This document shows, in pieces, positions 31,776 to 44,709 of a stretch of DNA of 64,000 nt. Below the pieces are notes generated by a model. The model was not told the origin of the DNA. It did not search any database and saw nothing but the letters and a program-made list of their open reading frames with translations. Positions within the stretch are counted from its first letter, which is position 1. Each line of letters opens with the position of its first letter. The position numbers and the translations under genes are program-made. The stretch comes from Siphonodentalium dalli (taxonomy: Eukaryota > Mollusca > Scaphopoda > Gadilida > Siphonodentaliidae). The stretch covers positions 232,134,961 to 232,198,960 of the forward strand of contig CP136066.1 in the NCBI GenBank assembly GCA_032622095.1, written 5' to 3'.

Positions 31776-32824
31776 ATAATGGTTAATTTCAGTAAAATAC
31801 TCCCTGCTAGACAACAACCAACAGTCTTGACTTTTGAATACTTTCAGTTTGATATTGGTAGTTTATATTCTATAATAATTTGTTCAAAAGGAATGGCTTT
31901 TAAAAGTTTTTATTTAGGTTTAAAGTCTGAGTCGGTGAGCTCGTAGTCTGTTTGCATTGTGAATCTCTGATTTCTCACATGCCTTGATGTATGATATGAT
32001 TGACCTAATTTATACACGAAATTGCTATAGAACCCACTCTGTCGATGAACCCTTGTGCATGTCTGGAGTGTAATATATCATAATCACACCATGACATAAG
32101 GCCTAAGTTAATCTTATTTGATGGGAATACGCATCTATGGTTATTTTATAGGATTAAAAAGACACATATATATATATATCCTAGATTATGCGTGTTTTAG
32201 CTGTGGTTCATTAATTACGTTAGCGTATGGTCATATCACAGTGTGGCCAATTTACTGGCATATATCAAATTGTTAAAAGCACGGAGAATAATAAATTCAT
32301 GAATCAAACAAGAGAGCACAATCGGCAGACAATTCCCATTGTGGACTCCACTTAAGCTTGCACACATTACACGTGGACAGATATTTTGCACAGGTGTTTG
32401 TTGGCGGGAGTGTTTTAAAATAATCAAGGGGACAGTATTACATCACTCTGGCCATTCCTTGGTATTTTTCAATTGTAGTGTAGATAATATATTTAAGATT
32501 ATGAACATATCAACGCATGTTAATTAATTAATTTAGTTACTTATTAATCAAAGCAATTCTCATGCCCACAACATTGGGCTGATTTTGGTGCGACTTTGGG
32601 ACATTTCGCATTCTGCTGCGTGCGGAGATAAAATCTATAAAAAATCTTTTTGTATTTCCCATCAAAACTGTATTGAATTGTCAACACTTTTCACTGAATG
32701 TATTAAATTAAATATGATTCATATGTTCTTGTGATGAATGACAAAAAAATAAATTTGCTAACAGTTTTATTTGAGAAACATATAGAGCTAATCAAATTAA
32801 GTTATATACGGCATCCTTACAGTC
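31776..32824. other. Intronic DNA, nothing supported
   Basis: Contains a short (TA)n run near 32168-32179. No gene or element end seen. Confidence 0.45.
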
Positions 32825-32890
32825 GGCGCACATGGTCCCAACTGTACCCAGTTAAATCTGGCTGCTGGATATATCGGGCCCGATAAAATC

Positions 32891-32925
32891 GGGGGGGGGG
32901 GGGGGGGGGGGGGGGGTGGGGGGGG
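32891..32925 (+). repeat. Poly-G tract (26 G, T, 8 G)
   Basis: A near-homopolymer of 35 bases in AT-rich surroundings. It could form quadruplex structure and its length in the assembly is doubtful. Confidence 0.95.
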
Positions 32926-33072
32926 TCAGCACACACGAGTGGAATTTCCGATTATAATCATGCTATACTTGGTGACTTTAGCTGTATAGCCAACTGGTGT
33001 CAGTGGTGTGGTCATCATATCTAGCTAGTTATATTAATATGTATTTCCAAAGAGTAATATTTATTAATAATA

Positions 33073-33213
33073 GATTAAAATGTTATTAATAATATATTGA
33101 GGTCACGAGCAATATACCTTTCAATAGATGCCGCCCTCTTGTCACGATTATTATACAGGCACTCATTTTCTGCCCACAGGTCAACCAGTCGTTGTTCCTT
33201 GTCGATTGACACA
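33073..33213 (-). pseudogene. MADF-domain fragment
   Basis: The minus strand is open for about 46 codons and reads SIDKEQRLVDLWAENECLYN, then NRDKRAASIERYIARDLNIL. This fits the MADF pattern (Leu-rich first helix, LW/LY, basic region, final IA..L helix). Upstream (towards 33270) an ATG segment MSEQLAATAI stops early, so the reading is broken. Only the first half of a MADF domain (usually ~85 residues) is present. Probably a transposon remnant. Confidence 0.45.
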
Positions 33214-33487
33214 AATTCTTGACTTTAATTCTGACTTTGATTTCAAATAGCGGTCGCCGCTAACTGTTCCGACATTTTGAATTAGGTTTGGTCATGTGAC
33301 AATCAGTCATGTGAAAAGCAAAACATGATCGTTGCCATCGTCACGAGCTGGATTCTCCTGATGAAATCAAACTCAGTTTGATTCATCCAATTAAATCGGA
33401 TCCGACAAAATTGGCTCGATTGTTAGGTGCACACAGTCCCGATTGTACTGCAGCAGGATTAATCGGGACAATCGGGATTGTGTGCGT

Positions 33488-35159
33488 TGACACATAAATA
33501 ACCACAAATCTGGGTCGTGCAGTTGAGATGTCATCGCTTCGATAGTGTAATTTTGATACTGGTTGTTTTAATTTTGGATGCATAATATATATAACAGCTC
33601 AAAACATAAACAAGTCAAATAAATATGCTATTGAAAATAAAAATAAAGTTGATAAATAAGATTATATGTAAAACAAAACTATATGAGATGATTGTACACA
33701 GGTGGCCGACTATATTGATTTAGTGGATAAGAAAATAGCACCGCTGCTTCAACGGTTTTCGGTTATTGCAATTTTATCATGAACTGTCTATTAAATTGTA
33801 CAAAATCTAGCACAATACCACATAAACACATAACAAGTTAATAATGTAACATCTAATTTAATATTATTAAGGGATTTTTTTTAATTTCATTATTTCACAA
33901 AGTTTGATAACTTGCATATACGAATCTACAAATCGAATCGAACTTTCAACATTCATTCCAGCTGCTTTGTTTTCCACTGTATCTCTGTCACGCCTTTAAA
34001 TGTGAGAAAACATGTATATATTTGACATAAAAATGTCATTAATCCCTAGGCTTGCAGCGATTTTGGATTTTCAAAATGGATTAATCAGTGGCTATAATCG
34101 ACGATTAATCGATTTTCAACCCATGAAATTAAATCTACAATTAGAGATTTCATTTGTAGTAAAATAGATGCCAAACAAGACAGTCAATGACTGTGGGGTC
34201 GCTCACCAGACTGCAAAGGACTGATAGACTGGGACTCTGGAGACCAAAACAGTCAGCACTTTTCATAATCACTTTAAAGAAGTAGATTTAAACAGGATAT
34301 GTGGCTAGAGAGACTTCAAGTATGTAGCTTGGTAAAAATCCACCTTGAAATTGCCAACTGTACACTACTGATCACCCCCCTCCTCCAGCTCAACAAGTCC
34401 CCTCCCGACCGGTAACCAGACTCCCAAGTCTTAGGTTGGAATTTCACAACCGACACCTCAAACTTTCTCAATTGTTGGAAATTTCCAATCTCACAAGCGC
34501 CTTTTTCTAAAACCATTTAAACATGTTTGAAGCCCAATTATCCATGGACCCAAAACACAATACATGTATGTCAGACCAATCAGTCAGGTGGTTCCAAGGT
34601 AGATGTTTTAATGAATTTGGTATTTTCGATGATTTTATTAGACACAAAAGTGTTAAAAACCCCATAGCCTGCCATTTCTTGACAGGTTGACCTCATTTTA
34701 ACAATCTGAATCTCAGTCACTAAAGGATCCTCCTGATTCCTGCATACTATATGTAAGCTAAATAGTCCAAACTCTCTTGAGAAGACATTTTAAGAATTAC
34801 TATAGAGACATATAGTTATGTCCCTGGTTCCACCCTATTTAACCTGGTGACTCCATCTGAATAAATTTGAATCCCAGACACCAAAGAACCCTTCATACAT
34901 ATCATAAATATCAGTCAAATAGACCTGATGGTCCTTGTGAAGGAAGCATATTAAGAGGGAAACTGTCCTTCGCTTGGCCCCTATTTGACCAGGTGACCCC
35001 ATTAAAAAAATCTGAATTGCAGTCAAGAAGAACATTCCATTCTATATAAGCCAACTAGTTCTTGCAAACATATTTTAAGAATTACTATGTAGTGAAATAG
35101 TTAAGTCTCTTGCTCTGCCCTTATTTGACTTTGTGATCCCATTTTCACAAATCTGATAA
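33488..35159. repeat. Intron with diverged repeat fragments
   Basis: 34200-34560 has the 'actgggactctg' fragment family (also 8390, 48490). 34680-35160 carries three degenerate 'caaatctgaat' units. 33488-34199 is unassigned AT-rich DNA. Confidence 0.5.
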
Positions 35160-36300
35160 GGATAAAAATTAAGTTCCCCAGTTGAAGTTGGTGATATTCA
35201 CCCATTGGGCACCTCATTTATGAATTTTATCTTCTGCAAATTAGGGGATATAGAACTTCCTAGAAGGGAAATTTAACTAACAACAATGTAAATTTGATAC
35301 TATAGATACTTCCCAGAAGATGAGGCCTAAGCAGAATGAGGTCGCCAGATGGTGAATTTGGTGATGCTAGCCTGCTGTGCAGGATAGAATCACAAAAAGC
35401 GTGTCTGTTCCTACATTGTGCATGCCTGGCCTCAAGCAACACAATGTATTATACAACAAGCCTTGAAATAGTGTGATAGTGTGTCTGTCATTTGCAGAAT
35501 GAGGTCCCCCAGAGGGTGAATTTAGTGACACTAAATTCACCCTCTGGGGACCTCATTCTGATAAGGCCCTCAACTGCTATGGAAGACCTAGAATAAAATT
35601 GAATTTCCCCAGTTGAAGTTGGTGATGTTCACCCATTGGGCCCCTCAATTATGAATTTTATCTTCTGCAAATTAGGGGATATACAAACTTCCTAGAAGGA
35701 AATTTAACTAACAACAATGTAAATTTGATACTATAGATACTTCCCAGAAGATGAGGCCTAAGCAGAATGTGGTCTCCAAATGGTGAATTTGGTGATGCTA
35801 GCCCGCTATGTGGATAGCATCACTAAAAGCATGTCTGTTCCTACATTGTGCATGTCTGATCTCAAGCAACACACTGTATTATACAATCAAGCCTTGAGAT
35901 AGTCTGTCTGTTATTTGCAGAATGAGGTCCCCAGAGGGTGAATTTAGTGATGCTATCCTGCACAGCGGGCTAGTATCACTAAATTCACCCCTGGGGACCT
36001 CATTCTGATAAGGCCCTCAACTGCTATGGAAGACCTAGAATAAGATTGAAGTTCCCCAGTTGAAATTGGTGATGTTCACCCATTGGGCACCTCAATCATG
36101 AATTTTATCTTCTGCAAATTAAGGGATACAGAAACTTCCTAGAAGGGAAATTTAACTAACAACAATGTAAATTTGATACTAAGATACTTCCCAGAAGATG
36201 AGGCCTAAGCAGAATAATGTTCTCAGAGGGTGTATTTGGTTATGCTAGCCTGCTGTATGGTGCAAACATGAATTCACCCTCTGGGAACCTCATTCTACAA
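35160..36300. repeat. Tandem triplication of a ~440-bp palindrome-containing repeat
   Basis: 'cccagttgaagttggtgat' (third copy gaaattgg) occurs at about 35172, 35606 and 36055, each followed by 'ttatcttctgcaaatta', 'gatacttcccagaagatgag' and a hairpin. Hairpins use 'gggtgaatttagtga' against 'tcactaaattcaccc', e.g. 35920-36005, with 'gaggtcccc'/'ggggacctc' at the feet. Single diverged units occur at 9125-9240 and 13690-13840. No ORF. Confidence 0.85.
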
Positions 36301-38523
36301 ATGCCAGACACTCTTGGAGGAAATGAAATTAATCTGATTTTAATGACCACTGAGTGATAATGTAAACAACAAGGGTGCTTCATTGATAACACCATTAATC
36401 TCATTTAAATTATGAATGACATGAATACACTCCCTGGGGACTCTGCCTATAGCTACATAAATTGATCAAGGAGTTCCTGAATTTTTATTATTTTTTGGGG
36501 AATTATCTGAATTATGGCCATAACTCTGTTAAAATATATCGGATCAAACCCATATTTTAACTTGATCTGTATATAAGTGTCAAAAATTCATATACCAAAT
36601 TTGGTGTTGATCAGATGAAAATGTTTGAGTAATCCTCTCTTGGATGAATTCTATATCAAAACAAGAGTGGAAGGGGTTAAATAAACAATACCAAAATCCA
36701 TAGAGATGAAGACCATGCTAAGAAAAATCTAGGTAAGAAATATGAGAGAGAGAGAGAGAGAGAGATGTACCTGGCTCTGCCCCTATTTGACCCAGTGACC
36801 CAATTTGAACAAATCTGATTCCCAGTCACCCAAGGTCCCTCAGTACCAAATATAAGCTAAATCGGCCCAATATTTTTTTAGAAGAAGTCATTGTAAGAAT
36901 TACTATGAGTTATGGCCCTGGTTTCTCAACTAATTGACCGGGTGACCTCATTTGAACAAATCTGAACACCAGTCACCCAAGGACCCTCCATACCAAATAT
37001 TAGCGAAATCGGCACAATGGTTATGGACAAGAAGTTGTTGTAAGAATTACTATGGAAGAATAGCGTTATGGCCCTGGTTTCGCAACTATTTGACCCAGTG
37101 ACCTCATTTGAACAAATCTGAATGAGAGTCACCTAGGGAACATCCGCACCAAATATGAACCAATTCGGTATGATGGTTTCAGAGGAGAAGATGTTTTTAA
37201 ATGAAAGTGTCAATGACACTGTAGCTCAACTTTGTAAAGAAGGTAATTTTTTTGTGATGAGCAATGAATAGAGAGATTAAAAAGGAGTGTAAACGAGAGG
37301 CCGATCACGATCGGCAGATGTTTAACCCATACCTTGGCGATAGCGACTAGTCATAATTGATAATTTGTCAAAGATATGATCACAGGAATTAATCCATATA
37401 TCAGTACCCAACTTGAAATCAAAAGCTCAAATAATTTGTCATAGGAAGGGTTAAAGTATTTGGGGTGGGGAGGAGTAGTTTTAAATCTCATAACTCTGTC
37501 CCTATTCACCCAAGGACCTCTCACTGTGAGATCCAATGGTTTAGTGATTTCGGAGGACATGTTTAGGAGTTTAAGTTAACTCATTGGAAGCAAAAGTGAT
37601 AAATCCCTATCTTTAACACTTTTGACATGCCAGATATTCAAAATTTATTCACTTCTAAAGAGAAATTATAATTTGTTGACAAGCCAGACTGCTTAGAATG
37701 ACATACATGTAGGGGATTCCATCTCATATTTAAATGGTACTTTAATTACCCCCCCCCCCCCTTTCCCCCCAGTTATTTCTTTATCAAACATGGACAGATA
37801 TAAGATCAGATCTGACCTGTGTATTAAATAAGATTAAGTGTTTCATAACAGGGGTGTATGCATGGTTTTCAAAAATATATGTAGTTTATACAATTCAAAA
37901 GTATTATCTATATAATGTTATACAGACATAATATGACGAGGATGCTTGCCTCTATGACCACTAAATCGTTCATATAAAAGAAAGTAAGTTAGCCCTCAAT
38001 TAAATGGTTTCACACATTACAATGTTTTACAAGTAGCTTGGACACTAAAAGCCACAACCTTCAATGTTAATCTTCTAAGTGCTCTGTGGCCCCTAAAATT
38101 CAATCAACCATGAAAATATGAACAAATGGGAAAATAAGGTTCCTGGATACATTAACATCTACCATATTGATTTTCAAAACAAGTCATCACTTACAATAGT
38201 CATTGTATATTTATCTGCCTGATTCCCATTGCATAGATAAATCATATTGGCCATCAGCTGTTATTTTAATTTCAAATTGAAAGCACATGTCTGAAGGGTT
38301 AATATATTTTTCAAAAATCAATTAATCAGTCAAAACCAAAATTTATATAAGTGAATAGTGTGCAAAGATACCCAACAGATATTAAGAGATATGAAGAAGA
38401 GTCCATGTACATTATAGCATGTGTCCATGGAAACCTTGGAAAGGGTTAATTATTTTTGAAGCAAATTAATGCAATTTAGAAGACACTAAGTCTTATATAG
38501 GTGAGTGGGGGCTCTTATCTCAC
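36301..38523. repeat. Intron: repeat fragments, microsatellite and one element end
   Basis: A (GA)n run lies at about 36744-36763. 36770-37200 has three 'caaatctgaa' units. 37203-37240 is a solitary left end (gtcaatgacactgtagctca) of the AGCTCAACTT family. 37290-37340 has 'gaggccgatcacgatcggca', which recurs at about 63532-63560. C13 runs 37749-37761. Nothing coding seen. Confidence 0.55.
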
Positions 38524-38744
38524 CCTGTAATGCAATTTCAAGAATAGGATAAACAACAGTCTTATGCTGCCATAAATCAATTTGACAGTTAGAATAAACA
38601 AACAGCCAGCCACCAGTGTTGTTTATCTTGACCACCAGAGCTCTGTATAATATGTCATCACTCATTTCATAACAGATTTCACTTGGAATGACAACATCTA
38701 TAAAATGTCCTCTCATATACTCTGGATGTTCACATGGTAATTTA
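38524..38744 (-). CDS. Internal exon of the unrecognised minus-strand gene (221 nt)
   Basis: Minus-strand acceptor GATATCAG precedes 38744 and donor GTGAGA follows 38524. The exon has one base completing a codon, 73 codons and one carried base. The peptide looks like a globular domain: KLPCEHPEYMRGHFIDVV, then EICYEMSDDILYRALVVK, NNTGGWLFVYSNCQIDLW and VVYPILEIALQ, with alternating hydrophobic beta-strand character. The start phase takes the two bases (TT) left by the exon at 44600-44709 to form Phe. This is the longest, most convincing exon of the set. No family assigned; no motif I can name. Confidence 0.78.
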
Positions 38745-39291
38745 CTGATATCATTATATTACATGAAACTATTGCAATAAAATCTTCATATTTTCAAAAC
38801 AGGATATCACACCTAATTAATCGTATAAAACTAAAATAAATGAAAGTGTCAATATTTTTTTATTATTAAACTTTTTTTTTTATTGTTATTAAAGTTCAAA
38901 CAAAATTTAATATTTGTATCTGTTTGTATATGCTAAATTTAGCAAGGAGCTAAATCTAAAAAAATCCAATTTTTTTAAAAAAATGTTTTTTCTCGAAAAA
39001 GGGTCATAACTCCTTTAAAATTAATCGGATCAAACCCATATTCGAACTCGATCTGTATTTTGGGCTGTGAAACTCACATACCAAATTTGGTTCCAATCAG
39101 ATAAAAAATGTTTGAGTTATGGCAGAATGCGTGAATTCTAAGTTGAAAAAGAGCCATAACTCTGTAACAAAATCTGGGATCAAACCCAAATTCGAACTCG
39201 ATCTGTATTTTGGGCTGAGAAACCCATATACAAAATTTGGTTTCGATCGGATAGAAAATGTTTGAGTTATCGCATTACTCGTAAAGTGTCT

Positions 39292-39322
<31 letters not shown>

Positions 39323-39407
39323 GACAGACGGACGAACGACGAGTGGTCAATCCGGGCAACGACACTATGTTTACCATACTATGGTATGGGTAAACATAAA
39401 AATGAGC
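38745..39407. repeat. Intron with 'cataactcc' repeat family and GACA microsatellite
   Basis: Two similar units at about 38995-39120 and 39145-39260 contain 'gatctgtattttgggctg' and 'accaaatttggt'-type text. A (GACA)n/(GACG)n run follows (39294-39340), then a small perfect hairpin 'gtttaccatac...gtatgggtaaac' (39370-39395), which looks like the end of this repeat. Confidence 0.65.
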
Positions 39408-42398
39408 AGTAAAGGATTTAGTCATACACAGAGTAAAATCCAAGATGGCAGCTGGCGGCCATGTTTTTTGGCCGAATGACTCGTTCCCATCTACGTGTCA
39501 TTATTAACATCCATGACAAATTTTATGATTATCAAACTAAAGGTACGAACTGTAGCTTAGAAAAGTTAGTCATACAAAGAGTAAAATCCAAGATGGCAGC
39601 TGGCGGCCATGTTTTTTGGCCGAATGACTCGTTCCCATCTACGTGTCATTATTAACATCCATGACAAATTTTATGATTATCAAACTAAAGGTACGAACTG
39701 TAGCTTAGAAAAGTTAGTCATACAAAGAGTAAAATCCAAGATGGCTGCTGACGGCCGTGTTTTTTGTCCGAATGACCCCAAAATGACTATTTCCCATCTA
39801 CATTCCAATTTCAACAGCAATTAAAAATTTCATGATGATCAGACTAAAGGTACGACCTGTAGCCCGTGCTAAAGGATTTAGTCATACAAAGGGTAAAATC
39901 CAAGATGGCTGCTGGCGGCCATGTTTTTTGGCCGAATGACCCCAAAATGACTCTTTCCCATCTACATGTCATTGTTAACATCCACGACAAATTATATGAT
40001 GATCAGATTAAAATTACGACCTGTAGCTCGTGCTAAATGATTTAGTCATACAAAGAGTAAAATCCAAGATGGCTGCTGGCGGCCATGTTTTTTGGCTGAA
40101 TGACCCCAAAATAAATCGTTCCCATCTACATGTCAATATTAACATCCATGACAAATTTCATGATGATAAGAAGACCAGTACGACCTATAGACCGTGCTAA
40201 TGGATTGAATTTTGAAATCAAAGATGGCTGCTGGTGGCCATATTTTATGGCCGAATGACCCCAAAATGACTCGTTCCCATCTACATACCAATATTAACAT
40301 CCCTGACAAATTTTATGATGATCACACCAAAGGTACGACCTGTAGCCTGTGCTAAAGGATTTAGTCATACAAAGAGTAAAATCCAAGATGGCTGCTGGCT
40401 GCCATGTTTTTCGGCCGAATGACCCCAAAATGACTCGTTCCCATCTGTATGTCATTGTTAACATCCATGACAAATTTTATGATGGTCAGACTAAAGTTAC
40501 GACCTGTAGCCCGTGCTAAAGGATTTAGTCATACAAAGAGTAAAATCCAAGATGGCTGCTGCAGCCATGTTTTTTGGCCGAATGACCCCAAAATTAATCG
40601 TTCCCATCTACATGTTAATATTAACATCCATGACAGATTTCATGATGATCAGATGAACAGTAAGACCTGTAGCCCGTGCTAATGGATTGAATTTTGAAAT
40701 CAAAGATGGCCGCTGGCGGCCATGTTTTTCGTCCGAATGACCCCAAAATGACTCGTTCCCATCTACATTCCAATTTCAACAACCATGAAAAATTTCATGA
40801 TGATCAGACTCAAGGTACGATCTGTAGTCCGTGCTAAAGCATTTAGTCATACAAAGAGTAAAATCCAAAATGGCTGCTGGCGACCATGTTTTTTGGAAAA
40901 TGACCCAAAATGACTCGTTCCCATCTACATGTCATTATTAACATTCATGACAAATTTTATGATGATCAGACTAAAGGTACGACCTGTAGCCCGTGCTAAA
41001 GGATTTAGTCATACAAAGAGTAAAATCCAAGATGGCTGCTGGCAGCCATGTTTTTCGGCCGAATGACCCCAAAATGACTCGTTCCCATCTACATGTCATT
41101 GTTAACATCCACGACAAATTTTATGATGATCAGACTAAAGGTACGACCTGTAGCCCGTGCTAAAGAATTTAGTCATACAAAGAGTAAAATCCAAGATGGC
41201 TGCTGGCGGCCATGTTTTTTGGCCGAATGACCCCAAAATGACTCGTTCCCATCTACATTCCAATTTCAACAGCCATGAAAAATTTCATGATGATCAGACT
41301 CAAGGTACGATCTGTAGTCCGTGCTAAAGCATTTAGTCATACAAAGAGTAAAATCCAAAATGGCTGCTGGCGACCATGTTTTTTGGAAAATGACCCAAAA
41401 TGACTCGTTCCCATCTACATGTCATTATTAACATTCATGACAAATTTTATGATGATCAGACTAAAGGTACGACCTGTAGCCCGTGCTAAAGGATTTAGTC
41501 ATACAAAGAGTAAAATCCAAGATGGCTGCTGGCGGCCATGTTTTTTGGCCGAATGACCCCAAAATTACTCGTTCCCATCTACATGTCAATATTAACATCC
41601 ATGACAAATTTCATGATGATCAGACGAACAGTACGACCTGTGGCCCGTGCTAATGGATTAAATTTTGAAATCAAAGATGGCAGCTGGCGGCCATGTTTTT
41701 TGTCCTAATGACCCCAAAATGACTCGTTCCCATCTACATTCCAATTTCAACAGTCATGACAAATTTCATGATGATCATACTAAAGGTACGACCTGTAGCC
41801 CGTGCTAAAGGATTTAGTCATACAAAGAGTAAAATCCAAGATGGCTGCTGGCGGCCATGTTTTTTGCCCGAATGACCCAAAAATAACTCGTTCCCATCTA
41901 CATGTCATTATTAACATTCATGACAAATTTTATGATGATCTGACCAAAGGTACGACCTGTAGCCCGTGTCAAAGGATTTAGTCATGCAAAGAGTAAAATC
42001 TAAAATGGCTGCCGGCGACCATCTTTTTTGGCCGAATGACCCCAAAATTACTCGTTCCCATCTACATGTCAATATTAACATCCATGACAAATTTCATGAC
42101 AATAAGATGAACAGTATGGCCTGTAGCCCGTGCTAATGGATTGAATTTTGAAATCCAAGATGGCTGCTGGCGGCCATGTTTTTTTTCCGAATGACCCCAA
42201 AATGACTCGTTCCCATCTACATGTCAATGTCAACATCCATGACAAATTTCATAATAATCGGACAAAAGGTACGAACTGTAGCCCGTGCTAAAGGAAATTG
42301 TTGACGCATCACACACGCACACACACACACACATACACGGACGACGGATACCAAGCCATGGCAATAGCTCAAACTTTACAAAGTAAAGTTGAGCTAAA
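39408..42398. repeat. Largest ~155-bp tandem array with right element end
   Basis: About 18 units of the family seen at 10612-13509, ending in 'ggcaatagctcaaac' and 'aaagttgagct' (to 42398). No left end: the array begins abruptly after a hairpin-ended repeat. The first two units (39420-39715) are a near-perfect ~148-bp duplication. A ~490-bp, three-unit block is also duplicated (the 'gactcaaggtacgatctgta' variant at about 40807 and again near 41298). A (CA)n run lies near 42307-42332. Open frames here are array artefacts. Confidence 0.9.
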
Positions 42399-44599
42399 AA
42401 AGTTGACGGACAGACGGACGGATGGACAGACGGACAGACGGACGAGGAGTGATGACTATAGCTCCACAGGAGACTTCGTCTCAGGTGAGCTAAAAAGAGA
42501 CTATTCAGAGGTGCGTCTGGTAAGATGGTAAGTATAACTCCCGTTTTACGGGCACTGCACGTCGGAAATGAAGGGCATTAGTTCTGTGAATTTGCTCCCC
42601 AATCGGAATCCTCGGTACTTTCCGTCGATTCCTCGGAACGTTATTTTCTATTATTACATTTCAGTTTTAACTTTCTATGAAGCACGGTTAGCAACTGGTG
42701 TCAGATTGATGTACTGGTACAGGTAGTAAGAGTAAAGCATATTTTTAGCACCAAGCCCACGGAATCGAAGGATCTTGAATCAACAAAGTTAAAGTAGGCC
42801 AAGTGATTAAAGAACACAACAACATTCTACAACAAAAAGTCACTGTTATTATCATAAGTATGTCAAAACAACTTGAACAGTTCGACAGACATCTGAGTTA
42901 TGCCAAATGTGAATACAAAATTCCATCGGGAAAAGTGTGATTTTCCATCTGTCATCTTGGCTATAGATGAAGCATTTCCAAAGGAAAAGACCGATGATTG
43001 TTATCATTGCTTGCCCAATGCCCACTCACATCGCTGATGCAGGACCAAGTTACATTTATATCAGTACATGTATGTGTCAGGCTCAGAGGGGATTGCCGGC
43101 TTGCTTTGTGAATATTGGAGGTCACACTCTGTAGAGTTAATTATGCCGAATATGAAAAACGGTGAGTACCACGTACTGTACTGGACAAGTACATACATAC
43201 ATTAATTATTGATTGTGCTGCTTATTGATATTGATTATTGTACTAGTACATGTATACATGTACATGTAGTTGTCAACAATCTATTGTATAATAATTTATG
43301 GGAGGCCTTTTTCACATTCATTCCTTATTTGAGATAAGCCTATTTAAGCGCAAATGTATACCATATTTGCGTTAGAGCATCCTTTACACTGAAGTTCAAA
43401 TCATATCTGGGGAAGGGGCATGTCGCCAAAGAGGAGAAGACTTCATATAAGCCCTCGGGCTTGTTGTCTGATCCTCATTTCCATACATTATCTCTTATCT
43501 CTTATATTTGCATATTTCTATCATCTGTATATATTATGTTATGTTGGATTTGGAAATAAAAATATGTTTACACTAAATCATAAATACAACACACTTACAC
43601 CCAAGGCGAGGCGTAATTCAATTGCGCTGAAGTGCAAATAAAAATTAATATGCAGAAATTGACTCAGGACATGGAGACATGAATTGTTAGAATCAGATTC
43701 CACCCATACTACTAGTATGAAATGGACTGACTTATTCAGTGGTGGCTGAGGGAAGTCAATTGGTGTTAATGGGTATTTGCGCTTCAGCTTGCGAGTCTCA
43801 AATAGGGAGATGGCTTAATACAAGGGAGACTTGTACATGTATATATAAGAGAATGCAGTGGCTTAAAATTACAAGGTATAAATATTGTTAGGCCAATGTA
43901 TTCTCTTATAAATGGGAGGCTCCTTATGGGAGACTCGCATATATATGAAAATGCATTGGCACATGGTTTTCGCAAAATTTCAGGAAGCTAGCTCCCGTCA
44001 TTGAAGAGTTAACATGTAGTAGCCAGATACTCTCATTTTATCATTCAATATGACTACATGTATGTGACTCGGAAAACTATCATTGGTGACAACAAAGCAT
44101 GTTTTATCTTCAGCAGAGCCATTTAATACAGTGAGGAATTTATTTTTGTTGAAAATTAAATTACCCAGATTATCCCCCCCCCCCAATCATCAGTGACAAA
44201 GAGGCATGTGTTTTCTGTGAAAGAGGCAATAATTAAAGTTTGGAGAATTTTACTTACAAATTAGCTAGTTTACCCCCCCCCCCCCCCCTCTGAATTTGTC
44301 TTACCTTGACATGTAGTGGTCAGTTAGTCTAATTTTATCATTCAATATGACAATTCGACTAAGAAAATCTATCCATGGTGACAAGTAAGTATCGGTATGT
44401 TTTTTCATCAGCAGAGCCATTACAGATTGGAAATTAGTTTAAATTACCCTGTTTATCTCATTTATTCCGAGGACATTCAGTCAGAGATGGAAAGATACAT
44501 GAAACTAGAGGGCCGGGCCTGGTTGAATTGAATGGCAGTATGATGGATCACTTCCATCCTCAAGCTACATGTATGATGTATGATGTACATTATACTTAC
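42399..44599. other. Intron with element end, fold-back copy and C runs
   Basis: 42404-42500 is the right end of the 'tgatgactatagctcc' family (GACGGACA-rich, ends 'caggtgagctaaa'). 43840-43990 is a copy of the fold-back repeat at 1627-1800. C runs: 44174-44184 (11) and 44273-44288 (16), each inside similar flanks ('atcattcaatatgac' near 44045 and 44338), so this segment is itself a ~300-bp duplication. Confidence 0.55.
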
Positions 44600-44709
44600 A
44601 ATGTATGCCATTTAATGGCATTTTCTAATGTGACGGGGTAGATAGGCTTGAGACCCCACTGCTGTTCAATCCACACCAGGTTCTCAGTATGTTTCACATT
44701 GCGTCTTTC
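44600..44709 (-). CDS. Internal exon of the unrecognised minus-strand gene (110 nt)
   Basis: Minus-strand acceptor ATATATTCAG precedes 44709 and a strong donor (GTAAGTA) follows 44600. It has 36 codons in phase 0 (ERRNVKHTENLVWIEQQWGL, then KPIYPVTLENAIKWHT) and two carried bases that complete a Phe codon with the next exon at 38744. GC content is higher than the surroundings. The upstream exon at 48362-48435 ends in phase 0, which fits. No recognised family. Confidence 0.75.

Larger units (their letters stand above)
32825..33487 (-). mobile_element. Decayed DNA element with MADF-type ORF (candidate)
   Basis: Left end GGCGCACATGGTCCCAACTG (32825) resembles the complement of the right end AATCGGGATTGTGTGCG (33470-33486), giving imperfect inverted repeats. 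The minus strand between them encodes a MADF-like segment. MADF proteins are second ORFs of PIF/Harbinger-type transposons, so that is the likeliest class. A G26-T-G8 tract (32891-32925) interrupts the left side. No transposase remains. Confidence 0.4.

Noticed and set aside
39461-41900. Open frames with 'MFFGRMTRSHLRV...' type proteins in the tandem arrays
   Set aside because: They repeat with the array period, occur in shifting frames and are explained entirely by the ~155-bp units.
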